Source: Amorphophallus konjac
Lineage: Eukaryota; Streptophyta; Magnoliopsida; Alismatales; Araceae
Assembly: GCA_022559845.1 (NCBI GenBank)
Contig: JAHNEJ010001809.1
Coordinates: 62,001 to 126,000, forward strand
Direction: 5' to 3'
Length of the DNA stretch: 64,000 bases
Part shown: positions 11,101-22,983 of the stretch, one piece after another
How positions within the stretch are numbered: position 1 is the first letter of the stretch
How the letters are laid out: each line of letters starts with the position of its first letter
Program-made: the position numbers and the translations under genes
The notes under the pieces: generated by a model
Seen by the model: only the letters and a program-made list of their open reading frames with translations
Database searches by the model: none
What the model was told of the DNA's origin: nothing

Positions 11101-12519
11101 ATCACCATCTACAAACGCCTCGTCCCTGCTATTCAGGACTCTTACCTTTTAAGAATCAAAGAAAGAGTCCTACGGAAGATTCAGGAAGGTGAAATTCTTG
11201 AGAAGAGGGAAATCATGTTGGCAGAATTTGAAGAAGAACTGACTGATGACGAGAAACCTTGGTTCTATGAAATTGTCAAATATTGTAAAGATCAGTCTTA
11301 CCCTGAAGGAGCCACCACAGAAGATAAGAAAGCCATAAGAAGGGTGGCCCAGAAATACACATTGGTTGGAGGTCTACTGTATAGGAGAAGCCTTACTAGT
11401 GTTCTATTAAGATGTCTTAATGACAATGAGGTCTGGAAATGTGTAGAGGAAGCACACTCGGGTGTGTGCGGTGGCCATGTAAATAGTCAAATGCTCGCTA
11501 AGAAGATCATTCGGCAAGGCTTTTACTGCCCCGCTATGGAAGAGGATTGTGCTATCTATGTCCGTAGGTGTGTCAAGTGTCAGCTTCACGCCGATAAGAT
11601 TCATTCACCATCTTTCTCACTTCATCCAGTATCCTCCCCATGGCCTTTCTCCATGTGGGCGTTCAACATTATTGGCCCCCTAGGTGATCTCAACTCCCCC
11701 ACCAAGCAGAAGTCCTTCATCCTCACTGCGACAGAGTGCTTCACCAAATGGGCCGAAGTCGAAGCTTACGCGAAAATCAAGGTGTCAACAGGCTGCAAGT
11801 TCATCATGAAGAACATCCTCACCAGATTCGGCATCCCAAGCACAATCGTCACCGACAATGGACCACAGTTCATTTCTCAGGACCTTCAAGACCTCTGCAA
11901 AAGGTACGCAATCACATTGCATCATTCATCACCTTATTATCCACAAGGTAATGGCCAGGCCGAGGCCGCCAACAAGACATTGATCAAAATCATAAAGAAA
12001 ATCTACGAGTCTAGTAAGTTCTCAGACTGGCCAGAAAAACTTATCGAAGCTCTATAGGCCTATCGCACTTCGATCCGTACCCCCACCGGGCAGACTCCGT
12101 TTGCCCTTACTTATGGGATGGAAGCGGTAGTCCCGTACGAGACTCTGATTCCTTCTCTCAGGGTACAATTGGATAAGGAATTTCCCCTCGACGAACATCG
12201 TAATTCACTCCTTGCCCAGTTGGAACTCTTAGATGAGAAGCGGCTAGCCGCTGCCGAGCATGCACGTGTTTATCAAAATAGACTCGCTCGCATTTACCAA
12301 AAGAAAGTCGTTGAGAGAAAATTCAGAGTTGGTGAGATGGCCATAAAAAGAATTTTTGTCAAACCTGGAGGGCCGCGTTCTAAACTTCAACCCAATTGGG
12401 AAGGACCATATGTGGTTCAGGCTGCGTACCTTGACAATGCCTACAAGTTAGTCAATGCCGAAGGAACCGAGTTATCCCACCCTTGGAACGAGTTTTATCT
12501 TAAGAAATACTACCCTTAG
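11101..12519 (+). pseudogene. Integrase of the Tat-type element, catalytic aspartate lost
   Basis: The zinc-binding HHCC module is intact at about 11440-11590 (AHSGVCGGH ... RRCVKCQ). In the catalytic core the first acidic residue should sit in WGxDxIGP, but the sequence reads MWAFNIIGP, with AAC (N) at 11665-11667. The second (D of VTDNGPQF, 11854-11856) and third (E of GNGQAEAAN, 11962-11964) are present with the standard 35-residue spacing. TAG at 12055 interrupts the core before AYRTSIRTPTGQTPFALTYG. The C-terminal domain runs to the natural stop at 12517. It would insert the DNA copy; two independent lesions disable it. Confidence 0.9.
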
Positions 12520-14644
12520 ATAAGTGTAACAACCGACATGGTACGAGGACCATCGGAGCTAGAAATTCACTTTTCAGTCTTTGTAGCCTAACTCATGGTT
12601 ATCCTGCGCATACTCCCACACCTCACTTTTGGGATCAAGCGAAGCAGAACTCGAGGGAAGCTCCAAAAGAAGAAGAAGAGAGAAACAAAAAAGAGACGCC
12701 TAGTGTTCATTATGCAGTCAAGTCTTTGCATCTGTCCTTCATGTAGGATAGGACCCATTAAGGCTCGGTAGGTCTTGGGTCTTGGTCTGCCAGAACCGTA
12801 GAGATTCCTGTCTGGTCATGTCGGCTTACGCCCACTAAAAGGAGACAACACACATATGCATGCAGCTGTTTTAGCCAAAAGGTTGGTAGTATTACTTATT
12901 GTGGGGCTGTACTCGAAGGTCTCCAAGAAAGTCGTAATCTTTGTTCTCTTCTTTCTCGACCCAATGAGACAGCCGGCGCCCTTAAAATGCTGAGCATAAA
13001 GGAACCAAAGTATCATACCCTGAAGGCGAGAGTAGGATTCATCTCCTCGAACTCGAGTCAGAGCACGAGAAGAGGGCAGTGTCCCCGCAAGCATACAAGA
13101 GGGATTCCCACATCTCAAATTATCATGTCTCCCTCAAAAAAAAAAAAAAGAAAAGAGATAAATCAAAGTTAAATGAAAGCCTGGTCGTGACCGTACCTGA
13201 TTTCAACGAGCGAAACCCCTCCAAACAAAAGCTAAATTCCACAAAGGGACAACGTAATTCTGTTCGAGGTTTGGTCCAAAATCGCCCAAAAGGGAGAGGT
13301 CGAGTAGGTCCCGGTTAGCTCGTCGGGTTAACGGTTTTGCCGGTCCTCTCGGAAGGTTTTTCCCCACCATACTCTTCTTTCTCCCCTCAAAGATGAAAGC
13401 TTAGTGGAAATCTCGAAAGGCGCACCCGCTAAGACAAGCGACCTCGTTTTAGCAGAACACACATGTAATTGTCTACTTTGAAAAGCAGAAGCCATCGTTG
13501 CGAAGGAGCCTCGGTGTTTCTGGCCGGTCAAGACCTCTATCTACCACCTCGGTGGATTCTTACTTCAACCTCGGGCTTAGGTCAATGCAAGCGCGTCACC
13601 AATAGGTGCGACGGCGTCTGATTCCGAGTCAGCGTCGCGCGGTTGGCCGTTAGGGTTCCAGGGTGTTCCATCATATACCACCTAGAGTTGTGAGGAAATA
13701 GACCCGGGTCGGGCAAATCTTTTACCTTGAACACTCTTTCGGTGTATCCTTGCGGTCGGAAGTAACTGGGAGCCTAAGCATGGCATGACGGTTTTATCAT
13801 CAGGTTAAGTCTTAACCGGCAGGATTATCACTTGAGGAGTCTAGGGGCCCAAATCAATCTAGATGTGCACACAAGATACCTGGGAGGTTAGTAAGAAACC
13901 CTGTCTTCATAAGAGTCAGGTGCCATAAGAATGATCACTAGGCATTAGTTATCCTTTAAAAAATATATATAAATTTGAAGTGGCCCTCGGAGGACGCCGT
14001 CAGGTGGGTCCCCAAGTGGGAATTCTCTTGGAGTATGTTAACCCTGCATTAAGCAGAACAATTTAAACACCCCTGGTCCAAGAACCATGCCGGTTGTAAT
14101 AACAAATTTATTTCAAAAAAAAGAGAAAATTCAAAAAAAACACATAAACCAAAAAAAACAACAAAAAATTGCATCCGTGTGATCTCATTTATGTGCTACA
14201 TTTCTACATTCTGTTCCCATTTGTGTGCCCGTGTGTTGCATTCATCATCTTTGCTCTTGCCTTAATTGATAAAGGCTTGGCCCCTTGACTCGTTATCAAA
14301 GTTAGTCTCAAAACAATCACCCACTCTCTGAGCAAGGGGCCAAGTCAGAACGGAAAAATTGACTTGTTTCATTAAGTCAAGTGTACATGATTGAAAAGTA
14401 GGAACGAAGGCAGGAGACAGGAAACTGAACATTCCTTGTTTTATTTCCTTCTAGAAATTGTACATTAAGTTCCGTCCTCCCTCTCAGTGTTACCCCTTTC
14501 TCTACTCTCCAGGCGAGGAACCCTGGAGGGTGTTGTCAAACCATGCAAGGCGGAGCCTCTACTGCTCTGTACCCCCCTTCCCGTCTCTGCTCCCCATCGA
14601 TCGACAGGGGTGACAAAGAAGCTACTAACACGAAAGGCATGCTC
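12520..14644. other. Spacer between pol and the antisense genes
   Basis: No protein-like frame is seen on either strand. The region has an A-run at about 13137-13150 and an A-rich stretch at 14114-14168. Long non-coding spacers downstream of integrase are normal in large Tat elements. The boundaries are set by the pol stop and the antisense stop codon. Confidence 0.55.
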
Positions 14645-16984
14645 TCATGCTCTTCGATAGCGCTCTTCACCATCTCTCAGCCATTGTTCAGCAAGATCGA
14701 GGCTGGTTCGGAGTTCAAACAGTTGGGCCTCCATGGCCCTCCGCTCCTCCCTCTCAGCCAATCTATCGGCTCTCTCTCTTTCGGTGTCTCTTTCCCTTTC
14801 TGCGCATTCTCTCTCCCTATCCTCCCTTTCCAGCTGAAGGGTAATTCTCAGATCCACGGCGTCCCGAGAAGAGCCATCCTCTGGACGATGCCGCAACTCT
14901 TCCTCCAATTCGACTATTCTGGCTTCCCCCTGCGCGGTACGGGCAAGTGCAGGTTGTACCTCTTTCGTCTGCCATGTCCACCATTTCAGATATATGGAGG
15001 CACGAATAAGTGAAGTTCAATGGCGAGACTCTCACCTGTGCGGAGAGCATTCCTTCTGCCTCCGCGGCTCGCTGCGTAGTATGAGCAAGTTGCTCATGAA
15101 GCAAATCGAGTTCGGAAGTGGGGATCCATAAGCTGGAAGAGACACCATCCGCCCCCATTGCTGAGGAAGCTGCATCAAGCTGGGCGCACTGCAATACACA
15201 TAAGGTGACACTGAGGACCTAGCACCAGGAATCTTGGTCTATGATCGTGTGTATGTAGGCTTACCGAAGAACTCAAGGCTGCGCGACTATCATGTAACTG
15301 CCACTCCGTGCCTATCAGGCGAGCTTGCAGGTTCGTTATCATAGTGTCACGAACATCCTATCACCAAGGCATAGGTTAGCATACACATTTAAAAAAAAAG
15401 AAAAATATGTTCACCTCCACAGTCCCCTCGGGATGGAGTCGCTCTGCATACATCGCCTTATAGAGGCGTAGATAATCCTCGCTGTCTTGAGCATGTGACT
15501 CCACGGGAATGCCACCCCGTTGCCAGTCCTCATATTGCTCGGGGAATCGCACTCTCCAATCAACGGAGGTTGCCGGCCCATGCGTCTTCCTCCCGATACG
15601 TGGTGTTGTAGTCATGTCCACCCATTCCTGGACAAGCCCTAGAGTCCTCATGGCCAATCGTAGCCGAAGTGGCTCGATTTCGTTCAAACAGTGCATCCAG
15701 AGGTCGCGTCCGAACCGGGCACGGCTAGTTATGACCTATGGCTGATCGGCATCGGTCATGCCCGCATAAGGCCTCCAGACCACCTAGGTCAGGTCACACA
15801 CATCCTCTTAATAAAAAAATAAAAAAAAGATGATGAAATAATAACCACCATCGCTGCGGGAACTCTTACAACTCGCGTCTTAACACCATCAGCTGGTAGG
15901 ATAGAGGGGTTGGACTCGTGATGGGTTGCCACCGCCTCGCCAGCGGCACCGCCATTGGACGCCAATGACGGGCTTTTCCCATTGGGAGGTAATAATAGCA
16001 CCACAACTGCACCATCGTGTGTCATTAACAATTCAACAACAAAAAAGAGAAGAAAAAAAAGAGTAGGGGGATACCTGGATGAACGGCGTGAAACCACTCA
16101 CCGTTATCTCTCGGTCTGCTATTTCAGATAGACCCGCAAATAGATGCGCCAGCATGGCTGCTCTCCAGGCGTATCGCCCCACTTTCTCAGGGTCTACCAG
16201 GAATTCTAAGAAGCGGCAATGAATGCTGTCTCCTTTCGAGCCCAGCAACAGTTTCCCCAACAGGAAGAAGAGGAATCTCCTCAAATCCATGTTGGCTCTC
16301 TCCCAATTGCTCGCATCTACGTAGTAGACGGCGCGGCATCCTCTTTCAGTCCTCTCCATGAACTCTTCCAAGGACTCATCATCACGAGAACGAATGTCAG
16401 TAAGCCCCAACGTCTCCATGATAGGCGTCTTGGCTACGGATCTGTTCTTACGATCATCTAGATCCACTCCTAGTAACCTCTGAGCAGCCTCTCTATAGTC
16501 AGAGTATGTGATGCCAGTCAGCACCTCGCCATCCACTTTGAGGCCCGTAATTCAGACCACATCTTCCAAGCTAGGCACCATGTGCCCCCAAGGCATCAAG
16601 AAGGCACGACTCATTGGATCCCACCTTTCACGCAATGCTTGGACGAGGGCGAGGTCGAGCTTGACAGGCTCGATCCGGAGAAAGGCTCCAAGCCCCATCA
16701 CGTCTAGCCTGGCCTTCTGAAAATCCGGGAGGCCCCTGTATGCTGCCACTACTAACTCCCATGAAATATGTGATTTCATCACACTCTGCGCATACACAAG
16801 GAATGGAGAGGGGTTTTGTCAGAAGAGAGAAAGGAAGAAAGAATGAGAGAAGGGGCAAGAAAGCTCATCTTACGAGTTAAGATTGGGTCCTTTCACTGAA
16901 GTGCCCTTCGAGATCTGAGAGTCTCCTGGAACTGCTACCGCTGGACCTGCTTCTCTTCGAGGAGTGGGAAGATTCACCCTCCAT
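14645..16984 (-). pseudogene. Antisense gene A: plant-mobile-domain-like plus coiled coil, about 7 exons
   Basis: This reads opposite to gag-pol. Exon 1 (about 16874-16984) starts MEGESSHSSKRSRSSG. Exon 2 (about 16075-16797) has the plant mobile domain pattern: LVQALRERWDPMSRAFLMPW, SLEDVV, RRFLFFLLGKLLL and GRYAWRAAMLAHLF. Donor CCAG/GTATCC closes it. Further exons lie at about 15850-16003, 15415-15790 (VVWRPYAGM), 15247-15358, 15030-15190 and 14645-14986. The last encodes a charged coiled coil rich in RERE. Stops occur in exon 1 (TAA just before the donor), exon 2 (TGA after SLEDVV) and exon 4, so it is a pseudogene. Exon borders are read by eye from GT/AG sites. Plant mobile domain proteins are known both as host factors and as transposon passengers; its role here is unknown. 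Confidence 0.7.
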
Positions 16985-17078
16985 TTTGAACCTTAGAACT
17001 CTTAGTTCGTCCATTTCCATGGAAACTTGTACTCTTCGAGTTGGCTCTCAATGCCCCTGGGAGAACGAAAGAGGGAGG

Positions 17079-17086
17079 TATTTATA
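17079..17086 (-). promoter_or_regulatory. TATA box of antisense gene A
   Basis: On the minus strand TATAAATA lies about 95 bases upstream of the gene A ATG at 16984. Antisense locus B has a TATA-like box at almost the same distance, and both leaders contain ATTGAGAGCC, which supports real antisense promoters. Confidence 0.65.
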
Positions 17087-17600
17087 GAAATGGGAGAAGT
17101 GTGAGCCAAGACCGCCTCCATCACTATTAACGATAACCCTCGTGATAGGGCACCTTTCTTGCGGTCCCATGTGTCACTTCACCGCTCGCGCATGGTAATT
17201 GATTGGTGTGATGTGACGATTCGCTCCCTACACAGTCTAGGGATGGCCTGTCATGCTGTAAAAGTCATCCGGGGTGGTCGAAAGGTCATCCCCCAAAAGG
17301 GCTAAAAACCGTCATTGTTGACTTCGACGGCAAATTTTCGTGCGAAAGATGGCCGGAGCAAGATATGATTCCTCATTTTAGGGCAGGGTCTCCTCAAGCA
17401 CATCACATGGGAACAGTGTAAAGGAGAAGAAGCGTAGGGAAGAAGGAACGTGCAAGAGAACAAATAAGCAGCAGAAAACCAAATCACTCCATTCATAAGT
17501 CTACATAAACTATCATAAGCATCACAGTCATGAACATCGCAAGAGAGGAGGCGGGTCCATTAGCTCACCAATTCTCACCATCACCTTCACATTCATCTCT
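17087..17600. other. Spacer between antisense genes
   Basis: No coding frame with recognisable similarity is seen. The interval lies upstream of the gene A promoter and downstream of the stop of the next antisense exons, so it should contain the gene A upstream region and the terminator of its neighbour. Confidence 0.45.
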
Positions 17601-18849
17601 CTAGGCGTCCCTCTCCTCTCCCCTAAGGTGAGGGTCCCTCAGAGGCCTTCTAGGACTCCGTGAAGCAGTACTCGCCTCACCCCGCAATGCCTGCTCTGCA
17701 GCGGCGGCTCGCTGTTGCTCCCTTGGCGTGGCGAAGAAGCCACCTACAGAAAGGTGGTCAGACTGGCGGAGTCGCGCCCCGAACTCTCGTGCTCTCTTGT
17801 AACGCGTCTCCATGACTCCTAGCCTCTGCTCCATAACTCGAAGGCCCAGCTGGAGCTCCATCACCTGGGCCTCCAAGGCCTTCCTCTCATCCCGATCCTG
17901 TTGTCGCTCAGCCCTTCTTTCCTCTCTCTCCTTCTCTCTCTCCACTCTCTCCCTCTCTGCCTCTCTCCTTGCCACCTGGAGGAAGACCCTTAACTCTAGG
18001 ACGTCTGGAGGTGGCCTCTCCTCATCATGATGCCGCAGCTCTGCCATGGCTGCTGCCCAGGCATCACGCTCCTCTTCATCCCTGATCGCGCGAGCCACTG
18101 CACTGGCAAGTTGCTCCCGGAGGGAGGCGATCTCCAGAAAAAGAGCCTGAGAGCTGGAAGATGATCCGCCGGCCATCCCTGCCATCGCTGCCTGCTGGGC
18201 ATGCTGGAATAGACAAACAACAGCCATCGGCTAAGCCCCGGAACTTCAAAAAAAAATAAAATAATAATAATAATAAATTGGGGCCCTTCTTTCATCTCTG
18301 TCCGTCTCCCGAGCTGAAGAGACCCCACTTGGCTCCCCCTGCACTGCCGCAAGTAGCCGACACCCTCCTGCGTGGGCGCACCACCTTGCTGCCCGTCCTG
18401 AAATCGAGCAGGTAGACGTATGCGCCAGTCTTCAAGTTTCGCCTCGCCGCGTCTCTCTCCCCCGACGTGGTTCGGCTCATCCGCGCTCGCCCATTCATTG
18501 GCCAAACCCGGGATCATTGTCATACCCTGCACATCAAAAAGGAAGGGCCATATCATATAAAAAAACGTGTCTCCTGTCGAAGACGCGTTCATCATTCAAG
18601 TGCAACACTCACCAAGCCCTCTTCTCCCTCTCTACTTATTCGCTACCAAACTAAAAGGAATGGAGATCAAGGAGCTTACCAGGCCATGCTCGCCTCCCTC
18701 CATGTCTTCTGACCCCTCGGGTCCCTCGAGTGCCAGAAGAAGCCCTTCCCATTCCGTGGCCGCCTCTCCGTGCTCTTGCACGACCCTCCTCGGGCGAGGG
18801 GTTCCTCGTCCCCCTCTCCCTTCACCACGGTTTGGCCCACCGTACTCCA
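17601..18849 (-). pseudogene. Antisense exons resembling the 3' half of gene A (coiled coil)
   Basis: Read on the minus strand, a first exon starts MEYGGPNRGEGRGGRGTPRP (18849) and ends near a GTAAGC donor around 18677. A second follows the acceptor near 18530 and reads GLANEWASADEPNHVGGERR, EDWRIRLPARFQDGQQGG. This parallels gene A, which has QEWVDMTTTPRIGRKTHG and DWRVRFPEQYEDWQRGG. The last exon (about 17601-18205) encodes a long coiled coil with AEREREREE-like and RRAERQQDRDERKALEAQVM segments, like gene A exon 7, and stops at 17601. It is either a separate gene or the 3' part of locus B, with the middle lost or diverged. An A-rich tract (18990-19095) separates it from locus B. Confidence 0.6.
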
Positions 18850-18984
18850 TGGATCAAGAGTGGAAGAAGATGAAGCTAGGCAAGCAAATTTCGACGAGAG
18901 GAGGAGTTGTTTGTGGGCGAAGGGAGGAAGAAGAAGGGCCTGCTCGTGTTTCAAATTTGAATTCGAAAGATTAGAACGCGTCTT

Positions 18985-19095
18985 CGCGCCTAGACGTCCC
19001 AAAAAAAAAACAAAAAAAACAAAAATAAACAAAATAAACACAAAACACACACAAAAAACAAAAAAAAAACAAAAAAGAAAAGAAAACATTTGCAC
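18985..19095. repeat. A-rich low-complexity tract
   Basis: Runs of A broken by single C, G or T (CAAAAAAAACAAAAAT-like) fill about 110 bases. On the antisense strand this is a T-rich tract, such as precedes 3' splice sites, but its length suggests slippage expansion. Confidence 0.85.
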
Positions 19096-19269
19096 ATAAT
19101 AACTTCTCATTTATTTCATTGAAGCAGAGTGAGCTACATCAAGGGCCTAGACACTTTCGGCCTAACATCCCCAGTCCGGTTACATAAGTCCTCCACAGCT
19201 CGCATTCTTCCTCTACATGCACTAATGCCTTTCCCGGGATGCTCGTCTTCCACGATACTTTGATGGCCT

Positions 19270-20541
19270 TCACTTCCTTGCATCCTCTTCGCAGCCCAAC
19301 TCTCTCTTCCTCAAAGGAGCAGTGCCAGATAACGGCGGGAACAAGTGGCGGGGAAGGTCGATTTGAATATAGCACCGATGGACCTTGTAAATAACAAACT
19401 CAATCACGCCAATAAGTTGCAGTTCAGCTTCGGGGGAAGACCTCGCAAGGAGTTCGCGCGAGAGTAGACATTCCGTTGCACAAGTGAAGAAGCTTTGCGT
19501 CATAGTTCTGAAGTGAGACTTCCAGTCTTCACGTTTCCTCAGCCATGGAACGCGGTTCACTATATTACCACCAAAGCCTAACACATCGGCTATATGGTAA
19601 AGGGAGCTTTGTTGAAAGATCTTCGAGGCAGTTGACATCCCCTCACGGTGATCGAATTTGAAATGTAAATCAACCCAGCAATTCAGAAGAAGTGCACAAC
19701 CAAAAGGAGACTTACCCATGCTGGAAGCAGTAAGGCCACTGTAGAGGTAAGCAAGAACGGCAGGTCCCACCCTTTTGCCATTCCAAATTCCGCAAATGGC
19801 GCTTAGCTGATCTTCCTCCACTATGTTGTCAGTATAAGGGAATAAGAGAGCACCCGCCAAACAGATTGTGAATCCCTTCATAATTTCTTCCAAACGATCA
19901 TCGTCTGGCATTCCTCTCAGGGCATCCATGACCCATTCCGCGAGCTTTTGCAGGTTAATTCCCTTCTGAGTCTGGACGTTTCTAATGGCACCAGACGGCA
20001 TGAAGCTTCCAAGGACGTCCTCGGAAGTCACCCTCTTCAGCATCGGCATGATCTTTATCCTGCCATTCCTTTTGAATCTTTTCAACCCAAGCAGGAGTTC
20101 CACCTCCTCAAGAAGGATGGTCGCCTTGAAAGTGGGAAAAATGAAAGTGTGAGTATGAGGATGCCAGATCTCCACCAGCGCACCCATAGCCGCCCAGTCC
20201 ATGCGAATCTTTTCGTAATGCTTGGCGTGAACCAGGAGCCCCTGAAGATGCCACCTCGTGATTATGGCCCTCATGTCGATGGAGATGTTGGAAGTTAGCT
20301 TCGAAAGCCACGGTAGTTTGGAGAATTTCCTCGGGCCTGGGAAGAGAGGGTACGGCTAGAAAAGAAGAAGAAAACAAAGGAGGAAAGAGGTAAAAGAGAG
20401 GTCGTACCGGAAATTTGAAATGAATCAACTCACCATACGTGACTGGATCATCTCACTCAGATGTCCTTCGAGGTCGGAGAGCCGCCTGAATTCACTGCTA
20501 GGCCTGCTCCTCTTCATAGGGCGGGAAGACTCGCCTTCCAT
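19270..20541 (-). CDS. Antisense locus B: DUF7745/plant-mobile-domain-like protein, two exons
   Basis: Exon 1 (about 20439-20541) starts MEGESSRPMKRSRPSS and continues FRRLSDLEGHLSEMIQ, clearly related to exon 1 of antisense gene A. Exon 2 starts after the acceptor CTTCCCAG near 20337 and stays open to a stop at 19270. It includes MRAIITRWHLQGLLVHAKHY, MGALVEIWHPHTHTFIFPTF, ATILLEEVELLLGL, GPAVLAYLYSGLTASSMG and ALLLNCWVDLHF. This order fits the plant mobile domain and related DUF7745 families found in Tat-type elements. The donor AC/GTATGG keeps the frame, whereas the nearby GTGAGT does not. No internal stop is seen in about 390 codons, making it the best-preserved frame of the element. Function is unknown. 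It may be complete or may once have joined the exons at 17601-18849. Confidence 0.65.
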
Positions 20542-20636
20542 CTTGAAAAATCTTAAGATTCTTCTCCTCCTCCTCTTAAGTTTCAAGGCTCTCAATTCAC
20601 TCCTTGGTGCATTTTGCTGAACTAGGCAAGGGGGAG

Positions 20637-20644
20637 TACTTATA
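20637..20644 (-). promoter_or_regulatory. Putative TATA box of antisense locus B
   Basis: TATAAGTA on the minus strand, inside CCTATAAGTACTCCCCC, lies about 96 bases upstream of the ATG at 20541. The position matches the TATA box of antisense gene A. Confidence 0.55.
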
Positions 20645-21707
20645 GGACGGGAGGGGTGTAAAAGCTAAAACACGTCACATCGATGATGAGTCGTCGTTGT
20701 TGACTTTAGCAAAAGGTATTTTATCTTGATCTCCCTTATACTGTGGTGCAACTCTACTGCTTTTAATAATGTTGATCAGTGCAGGTTTCACTAATGGACA
20801 CTACTATCCCATCATGTGCCACCATTCGGTGACTGGTCCTAACATGTCATGCATTGTATTATATGATATTTACGCTATTAGAACATGTCAAGGACATTGC
20901 GACCTGAACGAATCTGAAATTTGAGTTCCCTTTCAACAAAAATAATGATAATTTCAGAGGAATTTGGGTTGTACGGATAGACCGTTAAGTTGTGAAAGCG
21001 TGGGGACGATGGTTCTATTCAATGAGTTGGTGCGTGGATAAACGGGCCCCGGCTCAGTATCAGCTCACCGGATCGGTATCCTGACCCATTCTTAACAACT
21101 TGACAATATTATCCTTGGCTATTTTCTATTTTAGTTTGTTTTAAGTTTTCCTTTAAACCCAGCATGCATTCATGTAGGACTTTGATTCCATTGCGGAAGA
21201 TCATTCAAAGTAATTGTGAAAGACGCCGTGCTTAAGTTCTTATAATATGAGATATTCCATTCCGAATGAAAGTACTGAGTTTCTTGAGACAGCCTGGGCT
21301 GTTCTTCCAAAAGAGACCCTTGTTTGGACTGATCCTCAAATATTCCTTTACTTTTACTCCATTTGACCCACCTTGGCCGCAGCACTTCCACATTGGCTGG
21401 TAACCGCTCCCCAAAGGTGAAACCTGCAGGTTTACGACCCAGGTACTTCCACACAGAGAAGTTGGTCCTTTTTTCTACTTGTGCCTAAGCGCACATCTTC
21501 CCCTTCCTTGTTTGATTTCCGTCCAAGTAATTGTTGAATTTAGAAGACCTTCTTCAAGGTTGCCTCATTGAAAACTCTGAAAACATTCCAAACCATAATA
21601 TTGGAAGCGTGTCTCATCACACCTTGGCATCTACTTTTCAGTACGCTCCCACTTCATTTCATTTCACTTCTATGACACTCCACTACGTGCCACTCCTTGC
21701 AAAGCAG
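20645..21707. other. Spacer between antisense block and 3' LTR
   Basis: No supported gene or repeat. The longest frames are under 100 codons and show no domain pattern. The interval should contain the upstream region of antisense locus B and sequences next to the polypurine tract. Confidence 0.45.
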
Positions 21708-21725
21708 ACGCCAAGGCGGGGCAGC
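21708..21725 (+). other. Putative polypurine tract
   Basis: The bases AAGGCGGGGCAGC end directly at the 3' LTR start. The tract is purine-rich with three pyrimidine breaks, so it is an imperfect plus-strand primer site, chosen mainly for its position. Confidence 0.5.
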
Positions 21726-22978
21726 TGTAGACACGCCGTTTTTGACGTTACCGTGAGTAAATCTCATATTACACTATGATACCCAAAGGTGGCCTTCACA
21801 TTTTTAATTACTTTGGTGATTTCCTATTTTTATGATTTTTTTATTTTTTTTAAATTTTTTGTGTGAAAAATTTTTAAACGTGTCAAGGACCCTAGACGTC
21901 TCACTTTGACGTGTCTAGGACCCTAGACGCCTTCAATATTTTTCTCTCCTTTTTGAAAGTGACAGGGTAACTAGACGCCTCACTTTGACGTGTCAAGGAC
22001 CCTAACGCCTTCTTCAAAAGGCTCATGCAGCGCGCACGCGGCGTCGCTCCGGCCGTTTAGTTTGACGTTTCGAATAAATCCAATCATAAAGACGTCTTGC
22101 CGACCAGACGCGCCCTTTGAGAGTCACGGTTACGCGCCGAAACCACGTGCTTTCTCCACTATCGACGACGATTCGGTGGGCAAAAATAAGCGCATCCGGG
22201 GTCCCGGACGCCTCTTTATTGAGGCGTCAAGATGGTTGGACTCCTCAATAAATAAAAAATAAAAAAATAATATTGAGGCGTCCAATGTCCTGGACGCCTC
22301 AACATTGAGGCGTCCAGGAGCCTGGACGTCTCAATCACTTTCCCCTCTATAAATAGAGGACCCCCTCCCTCGAAGGGAGGGAGCTTCAGATCCGACAGAG
22401 GAAAGAGAGACTCTGCCGGATCCCTTTTCTAACCCGTGGGTTTTTGCAGGGGGAGGCTCTGTCGGCTTCCCGGGTGCCCGCGCTCGCGAGAGGAAAGCCA
22501 GCTCCATCCATTCTTCTTCCACGTCGTCCCTCCGCTGCCGAAGCTCCGCCGGATCCCGCCATCGGCATTTTCAATAAGTCATTCTCTCCCCTTCTCTTTT
22601 GTCATTTTGTCACATACATTATCCCGTCTTTTGTCATCTCCCTTCATAAGAGAGATCCGTTTATGCACGTTTGCATGATCTTCCATCCATCATAGCATTT
22701 TCCTCCTACTCGTGTCCGAGAGGGGTTTAAAAATAACACCAACCAGGTGTGTGTCTCGCCATGATTTCATCATTTTTCATTACAAGGGGCTAATACTACA
22801 CTGCCATTTTTATAATTCATTTGTTATCTGTCTGTTTCCTCTTTTGCAAGGGTAACCAAGGAAAGCCCTCTCCATCGGCCGGCCGAAGGGAGAGGAAGAA
22901 GCAACCCGTCATTTTCTGCTTTTGAGGTAAGCGCGATCACTCTTCTTATTTTGGGGTCTCCGGCTCCTGGCGATCACA
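21726..22978 (+). repeat. 3' LTR of the Tat-type element
   Basis: This 1253-bp copy of the 5' LTR starts TGTAG and ends ATCACA, followed by the duplicated TTAAG. It differs by substitutions and indels, including an A/T-run change near 21825-21850, and keeps the TATA box, the inverted GAGGCGTCC cluster and the CCCTCGAAGGGAGGG palindrome. Confidence 0.95.
22348..22355 (+). promoter_or_regulatory. TATA box of the 3' LTR
   Basis: TATAAATA within CCTCTATAAATAGAGG, identical in context to the 5' LTR copy. From here a transcript would read into flanking DNA downstream. Confidence 0.7.
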
Positions 22979-22983
22979 TTAAG

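Larger units (their letters stand above)
2396..22978 (+). mobile_element. Ty3/gypsy Tat-type LTR retrotransposon, 20.6 kb, decayed, with antisense genes
   Basis: Two long terminal repeats, both starting TGTAGACACG and ending GGCGATCACA, bound the element. The five bases TTAAG occur directly outside both ends (2391-2395 and 22979-22983), which is a perfect target-site duplication. Order inside: primer-binding site, leader, gag, protease, G-patch, reverse transcriptase, RNase H, second RNase H, integrase, a 2-kb spacer, an antisense gene block, polypurine tract. Integrase downstream of reverse transcriptase makes it Ty3/gypsy, and the second archaeal-type RNase H is a hallmark of the Tat lineage. 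All sense frames carry stops or frameshifts, so it is not autonomous. Several LTR mismatches per 100 bases by eye point to an old insertion. Confidence 0.95.

Noticed and set aside
14543..15013. 156-codon plus-strand frame
   Set aside because: It lies opposite antisense gene A exons; its composition mirrors the coiled-coil codons.
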